64,000 bases of DNA, taken from Pseudomonas sp. BMS12. GTDB taxonomy: Bacteria > Pseudomonadota > Gammaproteobacteria > Pseudomonadales > Pseudomonadaceae. This document shows, in pieces, positions 1-8,454 of the stretch. The position numbers and the translations under genes are program-made. Below the pieces are notes generated by a model. The model was not told the DNA's origin. It ran no database searches and saw only the letters and a program-made list of their open reading frames with translations. Position 1 is the stretch's first letter, and each line of letters starts with the position of its first letter. The stretch lies in NCBI RefSeq assembly GCF_001592875.1, contig NZ_LSOF01000024.1, positions 54,338 through 118,337 on the forward strand. Reading direction: 5' to 3'.

Positions 1-1683
1 CAGCACGCGCACGGTGCCCTTGTCCGAGGTGAAGTTCGGCCCCTCGAAGTGCTTGGCACCCTCGAAGACGAACACATAGCCCCCCAGCTCCAGCGACTCA
101 CCCGGTGCCAGGCGCAGGTCGCGCTCGGCGCTACCATGGCTGACCAGCACCACGCCGATGGCGCACACGGCAATGCCCAGGTGCGCCAGCTGCATGCCCC
201 AGTAGCTGCTGGACAGACCGCTGACACCCTTGAGCAGGCCCTTGTGGCGGCACTTGTCGAGCAGATCGCGCACGCCGGCCAGCAGCACCCAGGCCGCCAG
301 CAGGAACACCGCCAGCACGCTCCAGTGGAAGTCGCCAAAGATCAGCGTGGCAACCACCGCCAACGCCACGCTACCCAGCAATACCGGAGTCAGCATGCCC
401 AGCAACCACTGCACCGGGGTGTCCTTCCAGCGCACCAGCACACCCACCGCCATCACCACCATCAGCAGGCCCATGAGTGGTACGAACAGGGCATTGAAGT
501 ACGGTGGGCCGACCGACAGCTTGGCGCCGCTCAGGGCATCCAGCACCAGCGGATAGAGGGTGCCGAGCAGGATCATCGAGGCGGCCACCACCAGTACCAG
601 GTTGTTGGCCAGCAGCAGGGTCTCGCGCGACCACAGGGCGAAGCCGACCTGGCTCTTCACCACCGGCGCCCGCACGGCGAACAGCGTCAACGAACCGCCC
701 ACCACGATCAGCAGGAACACCAGGATGAACACACCGCGCGCCGGGTCGTTGGCGAAGGCATGCACCGAGGTCAGCACGCCGGAGCGCACCAGGAAAGTAC
801 CGAGCAGGCTCAGGGAAAACGCGGCAATCGCCAGCAATACGGTCCAGCTCTTGAACACTCCGCGTTTCTCGGTCACGGCCAGCGAGTGGATCAGCGCGGT
901 GCCGACCAGCCAGGGCATGAAAGAGGCGTTCTCCACCGGGTCCCAGAACCACCAGCCGCCCCAGCCCAGCTCGTAGTAGGCCCACCAGGAGCCCAGCGCG
1001 ATGCCGATGCCGAGGAAGGACCAGGCGACCATGGTCCAGGGCCGCGACCAGCGCGCCCAGGCAGCGTCCAGCTTGCCGCCAAGCAAGGCGGCAATGGCGA
1101 AGGCGAAGGCCACGGAGAAGCCGACATAACCCATGTACAGCATCGGCGGATGCACGATCAGACCGAAGTCCTGCAGCAGCGGGTTGAGGTCGCGACCGTT
1201 GGCTGGCGTGTTGGCCAGCAGGCGCTCGAAGGGATTGGAGGTGATGATCAGGAACAACAGGAAGCCGACGCTGATCATGCCCATCACCGCCAGCACGCGG
1301 GCTAGCATCTGTTCCGGCAGCTGGCGCGAGAAGATCGCCACGGCGAAGGTCCAGCCGCCGAGAATCAGCGCCCACAGCAGCAGCGAACCCTCGTGCGCGC
1401 CCCACACGGCACTGAACTTGTAGTACCAGGGCAAGGCACTGTTGGAGTTGTTGGCCACGTAGGCCACGCTGAAGTCGTCGGTCATGAAGGCCCAGGTCAG
1501 GCAGGCGAAAGCGAACGCCAACATGGCGAACTGCCCCCAGGCCGCCGGCTGGGCCAGGCCCATCCACTGGCGGTCGCCAAGCCAGGCGCCAACCAGTGGC
1601 AGCGTCGCCTGCACCAGCGCCAGGCACAGGGCGAGAATCAGGGCGACATGGCCCAGCTCGGGAATCATCAGCGCGGCGTCCAT
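1..1683 (-). CDS. ccmF: CcmF, cytochrome c heme lyase subunit (partial, C-terminus off window)
   Basis: Large polytopic inner-membrane protein of cytochrome c maturation that, with CcmH/I, attaches heme delivered by holo-CcmE to apocytochrome c in the periplasm. Translation from the ATG at 1683 begins MDAALMIPELGHVALILAL and contains the tryptophan-rich heme-handling segment WWAYYELGWGGWWFWDP, typical of CcmF. The start lies 2 nt after the ccmE stop, so it is the distal member seen here of a leftward ccmABCDEF operon. The reading frame is still open at base 1, so the C-terminus is missing. Several long open frames on both strands inside it are composition shadows. The family call is secure. 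Confidence 0.95.
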   Translation of the reverse strand, partial: MDAALMIPELGHVALILALCLALVQATLPLVGAWLGDRQWMGLAQPAAWGQFAMLAFAFACLTWAFMTDDFSVAYVANNSNSALPWYYKFSAVWGAHEGSLLLWALILGGWTFAVAIFSRQLPEQMLARVLAVMGMISVGFLLFLIITSNPFERLLANTPANGRDLNPLLQDFGLIVHPPMLYMGYVGFSVAFAFAIAALLGGKLDAAWARWSRPWTMVAWSFLGIGIALGSWWAYYELGWGGWWFWDPVENASFMPWLVGTALIHSLAVTEKRGVFKSWTVLLAIAAFSLSLLGTFLVRSGVLTSVHAFANDPARGVFILVFLLIVVGGSLTLFAVRAPVVKSQVGFALWSRETLLLANNLVLVVAASMILLGTLYPLVLDALSGAKLSVGPPYFNALFVPLMGLLMVVMAVGVLVRWKDTPVQWLLGMLTPVLLGSVALAVVATLIFGDFHWSVLAVFLLAAWVLLAGVRDLLDKCRHKGLLKGVSGLSSSYWGMQLAHLGIAVCAIGVVLVSHGSAERDLRLAPGESLELGGYVFVFEGAKHFEGPNFTSDKGTVRVL

Positions 1684-1685
1684 GG

Positions 1686-2132
1686 TCAGCCCTCCTTCGC
1701 CGGCAGCTTGCCGCTTTCTTTCAGGGCCTTGGTCACTTCCGGAGGCATGTAATTCTCGTCGTGCTTGGCCAGTACCTCATCGGCGATCAGCACGCCGTCG
1801 GCATTCAGCTTGCCGAGCGCGACGATGCCCTGCTCCTCGCGGAACAGGTCCGGCAGAATGCCGCGATAGCGGATGGTCACATTCTTGGCGAAGTCGGTAA
1901 CCACGAATTCGACGTCCAGCGAGTCGCCCGAACGTTTCACCGAACCCTTGGCGACCATGCCGCCAGCACGGATACGGGTGTCTTTCGGCGCCTCGCCGTT
2001 GGCGATCTGGGTCGGGGTGTAGAACAGGTTGATGTTCTCCTGCAGTGCCGACAGGGCCAGGCCGACGGCCACGGAAACCCCGACCAGAATGGCCAGGACG
2101 ATATACAGACGTTTCTTGCGGACCGCGTTCAC
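1686..2132 (-). CDS. ccmE: CcmE, periplasmic heme chaperone
   Basis: Binds heme covalently in the periplasm and hands it to the CcmF/H lyase. The 148-aa protein has an N-terminal membrane anchor (about residues 8-28, LYIVLAILVGVSVAVGLAL) and an OB-fold domain with the heme-attaching motif LAKHDENYMPPEV; the H in KHDENY is the heme-binding histidine. I chose the GTG at 2132 because it overlaps the ccmD stop (GTGA) and has GGGAGAA 7 nt upstream. A longer frame reading back to 2249 would enter ccmD. Length is usual for the family. Confidence 0.95.
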   Translation of the reverse strand: MNAVRKKRLYIVLAILVGVSVAVGLALSALQENINLFYTPTQIANGEAPKDTRIRAGGMVAKGSVKRSGDSLDVEFVVTDFAKNVTIRYRGILPDLFREEQGIVALGKLNADGVLIADEVLAKHDENYMPPEVTKALKESGKLPAKEG

Positions 2133-2305
2133 TGTTGTTTCTCCCGGCGCAGACGACGCGCCTCGTCTTGCAGATAACGCCGGCGCGCCAGGATCGGCAG
2201 CACCACGTTCAAGGCCATGACCGCCAGACTGATGCCGTAGGCCGACCACACGTAGGCGCCATGGTGACCCATGGCGAGAAAATCACTGAAGGAGGCGAAG
2301 CTCAT
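2129..2305 (-). CDS. ccmD: CcmD, small heme exporter protein
   Basis: 58-aa single-span membrane protein that releases holo-CcmE from the CcmABC complex. It begins MSFASFSDFLAMGHHGAYVW, has one hydrophobic span (about residues 17-40) and a basic cytoplasmic tail RRRYLQDEARRLRREKQQ, which is the classic CcmD layout. Its ATG overlaps the ccmC stop (ATGA) and its TGA overlaps the ccmE GTG, so translation is probably coupled. Confidence 0.93.
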   Translation of the reverse strand: MSFASFSDFLAMGHHGAYVWSAYGISLAVMALNVVLPILARRRYLQDEARRLRREKQQ

Positions 2306-3057
2306 GCCCTGCCCTCCACCAGGCGTGCCACCTCGGCGCGCACCCAGCTGCTGCGGGCCTCGCGCTTGAGCACTTCGGTACGCATGCGATAGAGCAGTAC
2401 GGCACCGAGGAAGCAGTAGAAGCCGAGCACGCAGAGCAGCAGCGGCAGCCACATCTCGACGTTCATGCTGGCCTTGCCGGTGACCTTGAAGGTGGCCGGC
2501 TGGTGCAGGGTGTTCCACCACTCCACCGATTTCTGGATGATCGGGATGTTCACCGCGCCGACCAGCGCCAGCACGGCGCAGGCCTTGGCGGCGCTGTCGC
2601 GGTTGCTGATGGCGTTGCCCAGGGCGATGACGCCGAAATACAGGAACAGCAGGATCAGCATCGAGGTCAGGCGCGCGTCCCATACCCAGTAGGTACCCCA
2701 GGTCGGTTTGCCCCAGATGGAGCCGGTGACCAGGGCGATAAAGCACAACCAGGCACCGATGGGTGCGGCCTGCTGCAAGGCGACATCGGCCAGCTTCATC
2801 TTCCACACCAGGCCGACCAGGCCGGCCACCGCCATCAGCAGGTAACAGGACTGGGCGAGAAAGGCCGCCGGGACGTGGATATAGATGATCCGGTAGCTGT
2901 TGCCCTGGTACTTCTCCGGCGGTGCGAAGGCCAGCCCCCAGACGATGCCGACAACCAGCAGCACGACGGCGGCGGCGGCCAGCCAGGGCAGCCAGCGGCC
3001 GCTGCGCTCATAGAACCACTTGGGTGAGCCCCATTGGTGAAACCACGTCCACTTCAT
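2302..3057 (-). CDS. ccmC: CcmC, heme ABC transporter/heme delivery permease
   Basis: 251-aa six-span membrane protein that presents heme to CcmE. It contains the periplasmic tryptophan-rich WWD signature (GKPTWGTYWVWDARLTS) and the flanking heme-ligand histidines (IHVPAAF, LHQPATF). Length matches CcmC. It overlaps ccmD by an ATGA junction and follows ccmB after a short gap, in the standard operon order. Confidence 0.96.
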   Translation of the reverse strand: MKWTWFHQWGSPKWFYERSGRWLPWLAAAAVVLLVVGIVWGLAFAPPEKYQGNSYRIIYIHVPAAFLAQSCYLLMAVAGLVGLVWKMKLADVALQQAAPIGAWLCFIALVTGSIWGKPTWGTYWVWDARLTSMLILLFLYFGVIALGNAISNRDSAAKACAVLALVGAVNIPIIQKSVEWWNTLHQPATFKVTGKASMNVEMWLPLLLCVLGFYCFLGAVLLYRMRTEVLKREARSSWVRAEVARLVEGRA

Positions 3058-3073
3058 CCGTTCGACTCTTCTC

Positions 3074-3745
3074 TTACTCGCCGACGCTGATCTTCAGGCC
3101 GGCGCCAATCGCAAAGGGTGTCAGGGTGACCGCCAAGGCGGTCAGGCTGGCCAGCCACAACAGGTGGCCGGCCGCGGGCAATCCTTGCAGGGCCGCCTGT
3201 AACGCTCCGGTGCCGAGAATCAGCACCGGGATGTACAGCGGCAGAATCAGCAGCGCCAGCAGCAGCCCGCCGCGCTTGAGACCGACCGTCAGCGCCGCGC
3301 CGACCGCACCGAGCAGGCTCAGGATCGGCGTGCCCAGCAGCAGCGACAGCAGCAGCACCGGCAGGCAGCGCCCCGGCAGGCCGAGCATCAGCGCTAGCAG
3401 GGGCGACAGCAAGACCAGCGCCAGGCCGGAAAACAGCCAGTGTGCCAGCACCTTGGCCAGCACCAGAAGAGGCAGGGGGTGCGACGAAAGGACCCACTGC
3501 TCCAGCGAGCCATCTTCGAAATCACTGCGGAAAAGCCCGTCCAGCGAGAGCAGCACGGCCAACAGCGCCGCCACCCAGACCAGACCGGGAGAAAGGGTCT
3601 GTAACAGATTGGTCTCCGGGCCGACCGCCAACGGGAACAGGGCGATGACGATGGCGAAGAACACCAGCGGGTTGGCCAGTTCGGCCGGGCGCCGGCACAG
3701 CAAGCGCGCCTCTCGACTCAGCAGGAGGAAGAAGACGTTGCTCAT
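3074..3745 (-). CDS. ccmB: CcmB, heme exporter permease
   Basis: 223-aa membrane protein with six predicted spans that pairs with the ATPase CcmA. The start is the ATG at 3745 (MSNVFFLLLSREARLLCRRP), which overlaps the ccmA stop as ATGA; the longer open frame reaching 3985 is out-of-frame ccmA sequence. The conserved segments FRSDFEDGSLEQW and LILPLYIPVLI support the family. It works with CcmA, CcmC and CcmD. Confidence 0.94.
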   Translation of the reverse strand: MSNVFFLLLSREARLLCRRPAELANPLVFFAIVIALFPLAVGPETNLLQTLSPGLVWVAALLAVLLSLDGLFRSDFEDGSLEQWVLSSHPLPLLVLAKVLAHWLFSGLALVLLSPLLALMLGLPGRCLPVLLLSLLLGTPILSLLGAVGAALTVGLKRGGLLLALLILPLYIPVLILGTGALQAALQGLPAAGHLLWLASLTALAVTLTPFAIGAGLKISVGE

Positions 3746-4374
3746 GCGCGGCGCCCCAGATCCAATTCGATGTAGCCGGACGGCTTTTCGCTGAGCGTGT
3801 GGTGAGTGGTCAGCACGACCAGCCCGCCCTGCTCGCAATGCCCGGCCAGGTGCGCCTCCAGCTCGGCCACGCCCTGCTTGTCCAGGGCCGTGAAAGGCTC
3901 GTCTAGAATCCACAGCGGCGGCGCATCCAAATGCAGGCGAGCCAGGGCCACGCGGCGCTGCTGGCCGGCGGACAGGGTATGGCAAGGCACATCCTCGAAA
4001 CCGCGCAGACCGACCTTCTCCAGGGCACGCCAGATGGCATCGCGATCAGCCGGCTGATGCAGCGCACAGAGCCAGGCCAGGTTCTCCTCGGCGGTCAGCA
4101 GCCCCTTGATGCCGGCGGCGTGGCCAATCCACAACAGGCTGCTCCCCAGCTCGCCATGCTGGTGCGCCAATGGCTTGCCGTTCAGCAGCACCTCACCGGC
4201 GGTCGGCTGCATCAGCCCGGCGAGCAGGCGCAACAGGCTGGTCTTGCCACTGCCATTGGGCCCGGCGACCTGCAACAGGGTGCCGCCGGCTAGGTCCAGG
4301 TCCAGATGCTCGAACAGCAGACGCCAGTCCCGCTCGCAGGCGAGGGCAACGGCTTGGAGGCGTGGACTGATCAC
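3742..4374 (-). CDS. ccmA: CcmA, cytochrome c biogenesis ABC ATPase
   Basis: 210-aa ATP-binding subunit of the CcmABCD complex that drives release of heme-loaded CcmE. Walker A is GPNGSGKT (residues 38-45), the signature is LSAGQ (134-138) and Walker B is LWILDEP (154-160), with the H-loop histidine in TTHH (189-192). It is the first gene of the leftward ccm operon, divergent from the FliK-like gene with a 149-bp gap. Confidence 0.95.
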   Translation of the reverse strand: MISPRLQAVALACERDWRLLFEHLDLDLAGGTLLQVAGPNGSGKTSLLRLLAGLMQPTAGEVLLNGKPLAHQHGELGSSLLWIGHAAGIKGLLTAEENLAWLCALHQPADRDAIWRALEKVGLRGFEDVPCHTLSAGQQRRVALARLHLDAPPLWILDEPFTALDKQGVAELEAHLAGHCEQGGLVVLTTHHTLSEKPSGYIELDLGRRA

Positions 4375-4523
4375 TGCATGGTGTCCCGGAGGGGTTCAAG
4401 TCAGAGGGGGGCTGGCCGCTATACTGGGGCAAGTTGACTGTACAGCCAGCCCGAACGGGGCGGCATTATACATGCCGGGCTTCCCCCTCCGAAGCCGGCT
4501 TTTCGACAGGGTGTAACCCGCCA

Positions 4524-6071
4524 ATGGCAGAAATCAGCAGCCCCCGCCCGCTCCCCGCGACGCCGCCCGTCAGTCGTCCTGTCCAGGCCAGTGCTGCCGA
4601 CCTGGCGGTAAAACTGCTACAGCCGCTGGAGGGCATGCTCGCCGCCGGGGAAAGCGCCAAGGCCGAGGTACTGGAAGCCAAGGCAGTCGCCCAGAGCTTC
4701 CAGCTGCTGCTCAAGCTGACCCTCGGCAACGGCCAGCAGACCACGCTGGAGGCCAGCAGCCCACGCCAGCTGGCCCAAGGCAGCACACTAGCCGTCACCG
4801 CCCTCTCGGAAACCCGCTTGGCCGTCGCCCTGCAAGGTGGCGATACGCGCCTGCTGAGCAAGCTGGATCTGGAACAGTTCCCAGTCGGCACCCTGCTGCA
4901 GGGCAAGGTCGAGGCCCGTGAGCAGATTGCCCAGCTCAAGGGCCAGCAGGCGCTTTACCGGGCCGTGGTCAACCTGCTCAACACACCGCTGGCGGGGAGC
5001 AAACTGAATATCGAGACCGCCCTGCCACTGCCAATCGGCAGCCTGCTCACGGCCCAGGTGCAAGGCAGCCAGGCGCTCAACTTCCTGCCCTTGAGCGGGC
5101 GCCTGGATCAGCTGGTGCTGAGCCAGCAACTGGCCGCCCAGCAGAGTCGCCAGGGCTCGCTGGAAGGCCTGTTCAAAGGCCTGCAAGGGCTAGCCAGCCA
5201 GACCGATGTACCGGATGACCTGCGCGCCAGCATCGACAAGCTGCTCGGCATGCTGCCGGACAGCAAGCAGCTGAGCACCCCGGACGGACTGGCCAAGGCC
5301 CTGCAGCAGAGCGGCGTGTTCCTCGAAGCCAAATTGCTCGGTGGCCAGGCCCAGCAACTGCCCCAGGACCTCAAGGCCAACCTGCTGCGCCTGATCAACC
5401 AGCTGCTGCCCAACCTGCCCGGCGCCGCTCCGTTACCCGCCGCCAGTGCTGGCAGCGCGCTGGCCCAGGCCCTGCCCGCCTTTGTGCGCAATGCTCTGGG
5501 GGCGCTGGGCCAGCCGAATCTGCGCCAGCAGGCCATGAGCTTCCCCCTGCCCTCGCGACTGCTGCAGTCGATGGACCAGGAAGCCGATCTGGAAATCCTG
5601 CTCAAGCTGGCGGCGGCAGCGGTATCGCGCCTGCAGACCCACCAGCTGTCGAGCCTGGCGCAGTCGCAGGTCACGCCCGAAGGCAACCTGCTGACCACCT
5701 GGCAGCTGGAAGTACCGATGCGCAACCAGCAGGACGTGGTGCCACTGCAGATCAAGCTGCAGCGTGAGGATTCCGGCCAGGCTGGCAAGCAGGAACAGAA
5801 GGAAACGCTCTGGCGTATCGAACTGGCCTTCGACCTGGACCCGCTGGGCCCGCTGCAGGTGCAGGCGCAGCTGCTGCGCGGCAGTCTGTCCAGCCAGCTG
5901 TGGGCCGAGCGCGCTGACACCGCTCTGCTGGTCGATGCCGAGCTGGACAACCTGCGCCAACGCCTGCTCAGCGCCGGCCTCGAAGTGGGTGAGCTGAGCT
6001 GCCGCCAGGGCATGCCACCGCAGGGGCCGAAGACGCATCTGGAGCAACGCTGGGTGGACGAAACCGCATGA
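4524..6071 (+). CDS. FliK-like hook-length control domain protein
   Basis: 515-aa protein beginning MAEISSPRPLPATPP, rich in Gln, Leu and Ala, with a C-terminal Flg_hook-type region (about residues 390-515, including LTTWQLEVPMRN and WRIELAFDLDPLGPLQVQAQL) as in FliK. I preferred the ATG at 4524 to the upstream one at 4434, which lacks a ribosome-binding site. It is distinct from the true fliK at 55769-57049. The next gene is an FlhB C-terminal fragment whose start overlaps its 3' end, so the pair may act together in export switching; the function is inferred from domains only. Confidence 0.8.
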   Translation: MAEISSPRPLPATPPVSRPVQASAADLAVKLLQPLEGMLAAGESAKAEVLEAKAVAQSFQLLLKLTLGNGQQTTLEASSPRQLAQGSTLAVTALSETRLAVALQGGDTRLLSKLDLEQFPVGTLLQGKVEAREQIAQLKGQQALYRAVVNLLNTPLAGSKLNIETALPLPIGSLLTAQVQGSQALNFLPLSGRLDQLVLSQQLAAQQSRQGSLEGLFKGLQGLASQTDVPDDLRASIDKLLGMLPDSKQLSTPDGLAKALQQSGVFLEAKLLGGQAQQLPQDLKANLLRLINQLLPNLPGAAPLPAASAGSALAQALPAFVRNALGALGQPNLRQQAMSFPLPSRLLQSMDQEADLEILLKLAAAAVSRLQTHQLSSLAQSQVTPEGNLLTTWQLEVPMRNQQDVVPLQIKLQREDSGQAGKQEQKETLWRIELAFDLDPLGPLQVQAQLLRGSLSSQLWAERADTALLVDAELDNLRQRLLSAGLEVGELSCRQGMPPQGPKTHLEQRWVDETA

Positions 6072-6403
6072 AGCACAAACCGCCACGCCAAGCCATCGCC
6101 CTCTCCTACGACGGCGCCAGCGCTCCCAATCTGACCGCCAAGGGCGACGACGAACTGGCCGAGGCCATCCTGGCCATCGCCCGCGAATACGAAGTGCCGA
6201 TCTACGAGAATGCCGAACTGGTGCGCCTGCTGGCGCGCCTGGAACTGGGCGACGCGATACCCGAACCGCTGTACCGCACCATTGCCGAAATCATCGCGTT
6301 CGCCTGGTATCTCAAGGGCAAGCGCCCGGAGGGTTTCGACGAGGAACGCGACGTCACTCCGGAACAGGCAGGCCCGCCGCTGTTGGCTGCGCCCCGAGAA
6401 TAA
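6068..6403 (+). CDS. FlhB C-terminal-like protein (stand-alone)
   Basis: 111-aa protein matching the autocleaved cytoplasmic tail of FlhB: AIALSYDGASAPNLTAKGDDELAEAI corresponds to the region of FlhB just after its NPTH site (ALKYDPSKGNAPMLLAKGGD in the flhB here). It has no membrane spans and no NPTH motif, so it resembles a pre-cut substrate-specificity module (FhlX/FlhX type). It overlaps the FliK-like gene by 4 nt, so both are likely co-translated. Its last 50 bp overlap the 3' end of the convergent rhodanese gene. Confidence 0.85.
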   Translation: MKHKPPRQAIALSYDGASAPNLTAKGDDELAEAILAIAREYEVPIYENAELVRLLARLELGDAIPEPLYRTIAEIIAFAWYLKGKRPEGFDEERDVTPEQAGPPLLAAPRE

Positions 6404-6824
6404 AGGCGTACATCTCACCCTCCTCGCCCTTGCCCAGAGGGAAGTCCAGCAACTGCCAGGCGAAGTAGCCGGTGCGGAAGTAGTAGACCTGCTGATAACC
6501 CCAGCTCACTGCGCGGCGCGCCGCCTCGGCGCCCTCCGGGCAGACCTCGCTGTCGCAGTACAGCACCATCGGCATGCTGCGCGGCCAGCTGGCTTCCTGG
6601 AGATCGGCGAAGCGTCCGCCCAGCTCCATGTGCAGAGCACCATGCACATGCCCCCAGCGCCATTCGCGTGGCGCCCGCACATCGATGAACAGCACCCCGT
6701 GCTCATACAACTGACGCGCCTGTAGCGCATTGATGGTAACGGCGCCCTCGACCTGCAACGGAGCCTCGCGGGCCTCGACCGAGGGCAGAACCATGAACAG
6801 CAGCAAAAACAGACCGACGCGCAT
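6354..6824 (-). CDS. Rhodanese-domain protein, exported
   Basis: 156-aa single rhodanese domain with an N-terminal signal peptide (MRVGLFLLLFMVLPSVEA). The fold motifs FIDVRAPREWRWGHVHGALHMEL and the active-site loop YCDSEVC, with catalytic Cys at about residue 90, are present, so sulfurtransferase chemistry is plausible. The substrate is unknown. It is convergent with the FlhB-like gene, and their 3' ends overlap by 50 bp. Confidence 0.88.
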   Translation of the reverse strand: MRVGLFLLLFMVLPSVEAREAPLQVEGAVTINALQARQLYEHGVLFIDVRAPREWRWGHVHGALHMELGGRFADLQEASWPRSMPMVLYCDSEVCPEGAEAARRAVSWGYQQVYYFRTGYFAWQLLDFPLGKGEEGEMYAFILGAQPTAAGLPVPE

Positions 6825-6947
6825 CGTGGACCTCCCAGGGAAGTGCCTCGCTCATGCTTTGAGCATAGGCAGCCAGTCCGGGTGGGCTAGGAACCAATGG
6901 GGTCTGACGCCGATGAGCTAATAACCGCAGCGCTTAAGCCGGATCGC
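6825..6947. other. Intergenic region, no gene seen
   Basis: About 120 bp upstream of the rhodanese gene and downstream of the hydrolase gene. I see no convincing small gene. It probably carries the rhodanese promoter on the minus strand. Confidence 0.5.
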
Positions 6948-7721
6948 TCAGGGCGCGAAAACCTCGTCGAGCAGGTCATTCATCGCCTTGAATGCCCGCG
7001 CCGCCACCACCGGGTGGTACTCGTTGCGCCCCGGCACATTGGCCAGCGGGTTGGTAAAGGAATGCACCGCACCGCCATAGCTGACCAATTGCCAGTCCAC
7101 CTTGGCTGCCTTCATCTCGGCGATGAAACCGTCCACCTGGGCCTGGGGCACCGCAGGGTCCTCGGCACCATGCAGTACCAGTACCGGCGCCTTGATCTGT
7201 CGTGCGTCCTCGGGGTGGGGAGTGTCCAGGTTGCCATGGAAGGAAACGAACGCCTTGAGCGGAGCTCCGTCTCGGGCCAGTTCGAGAATGGCCCCGCCAC
7301 CGAAGCAGAAACCGATGGCGGCCAACTGCTCAGGGTCTATCTCTGGCTGACGCTTGAGCACCGCCAGTGCAGCCTGGGTGCGCAGACGCATCAACGCCCG
7401 GTCGCTACGCAGGAAATTGGCCGCGACCTTGGCTTCATCCGGATTGCTCGGGCGTATGGCCTTGCCGTACAGGTCGGCCATGAACACCACGTACTGGTCG
7501 CCAGCAGCGCGTGCCGCCTTCTTCGCCGAGGCTTCATTGACACCCAGCCAGTTGGGCACCATCAGCAGGCCGGGGCGCGGCCCACTGACCTTGTCGTCAT
7601 AGATCAGCAGTCCCTCGTAGGCCTCGCCATCGATCTCGTAGGGCACCGCCTTGACCACCACACCGGCCTCGGCAAGGCTGGCCAAGCCGGCGAACAGCAG
7701 CGGGAGAAGGGGCTTGCTCAT
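6948..7721 (-). CDS. Dienelactone hydrolase family protein, exported
   Basis: 257-aa alpha/beta hydrolase with a signal peptide (MSKPLLPLLFAGLASLAEA). The DLH catalytic triad can be placed: nucleophile Cys139 in GFCFGGG, Asp188 in HGAEDPAVP and His220 in GGAVHSF. A Cys nucleophile, not Ser, is typical of true dienelactone hydrolases. The start at 7721 has AGGAG upstream; the frame to 7832 has no better start. The substrate is unknown and the gene stands alone. Confidence 0.88.
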   Translation of the reverse strand: MSKPLLPLLFAGLASLAEAGVVVKAVPYEIDGEAYEGLLIYDDKVSGPRPGLLMVPNWLGVNEASAKKAARAAGDQYVVFMADLYGKAIRPSNPDEAKVAANFLRSDRALMRLRTQAALAVLKRQPEIDPEQLAAIGFCFGGGAILELARDGAPLKAFVSFHGNLDTPHPEDARQIKAPVLVLHGAEDPAVPQAQVDGFIAEMKAAKVDWQLVSYGGAVHSFTNPLANVPGRNEYHPVVAARAFKAMNDLLDEVFAP

Positions 7722-7904
7722 GTCGCGACTCCTCGATCGAAAGACAATCCGGGCAAGCCTAGCAGGCTGCCGACGAATGCCAGCGGGGCTCCTGGCGCGA
7801 CACCGTCCGCTGCGGCCGTGCGTGGTCAGCAAACATTACGAAATGTCGCGCCCCACGCGCGCATACCAGGCCAACAATGCTGGTGGTTTTTAGCGATCGG
7901 CCAA

Positions 7905-8384
7905 TCAGTCCTGCGCGGTGATGGCTTCTTCGTCCGCCAGGCGGCGGATATAGGCAGCGAAGTCCGGGTCCTCACCGCGTAGCAGGTGCGGCAGGCGCTC
8001 GCGGAAGTCCTCGCGGCGACTCCACTCGCGCATGTAGTCCTCCCAGGAATGCCAGCGGCGCTGTTGCCTGGCGTCCATGCCGTCGGTGTAGGCCAGCAGA
8101 TAGGCGCGCTCGAACAGCGAAATCAGCATGTCGAAGATCACCCACATGCGTTCGCGCTGCTCGTCGCTGAGGTCCGGTGTGGCGGCCTGGCTACGCAGGC
8201 GCAGGTCGGGGTTGGCCAGCACCACTTCGAGGAAGTCGATGTAGGCGTCGGAAATCTGCTGCCAGATGGCCTCTTCCTCGTTCGCCCGCTCCTTGCGCTG
8301 CTCGAACAGGAACACGCCGATGGCGAACGGCAGCGCCACCACCGTGACGATATAGGACAACAGTTCCCAGGTTGGCAGACTCAT
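7905..8384 (-). CDS. Small membrane-anchored protein of unknown function
   Basis: 159 aa beginning MSLPTWELLSYIVTVVALPFAIGVFLFEQ: one N-terminal membrane span (about residues 8-28), then an acidic/aromatic helical cytoplasmic region (WQQISDAYIDFLEVVL, RHSWEDYMREW-like segments). The start follows TGGAGG. I do not recognise a named family; it resembles conserved Pseudomonas proteins often annotated only as hypothetical. It lies just downstream of the HD-GYP regulator, but no link is shown. Confidence 0.7.
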   Translation of the reverse strand: MSLPTWELLSYIVTVVALPFAIGVFLFEQRKERANEEEAIWQQISDAYIDFLEVVLANPDLRLRSQAATPDLSDEQRERMWVIFDMLISLFERAYLLAYTDGMDARQQRRWHSWEDYMREWSRREDFRERLPHLLRGEDPDFAAYIRRLADEEAITAQD

Positions 8385-8454
8385 GCAGCGCCTCCATAGA
8401 CAAGGCGGCCATTGTGCCAACGGCCGACAGCCAGGCCCAGCGAGCGGCGCAGAA

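Noticed and set aside
49..1305. 418-aa His/Gln-rich plus-strand frame (and other long frames) over ccmF
   Set aside because: Antisense to ccmF in a high-GC gene; composition is a codon-position artefact, with no start signal or known domain.
4524..6071. Recent duplication of fliK
   Set aside because: The FliK-like protein and the fliK at 55769-57049 share only the hook-domain character; sequence and length are very different.
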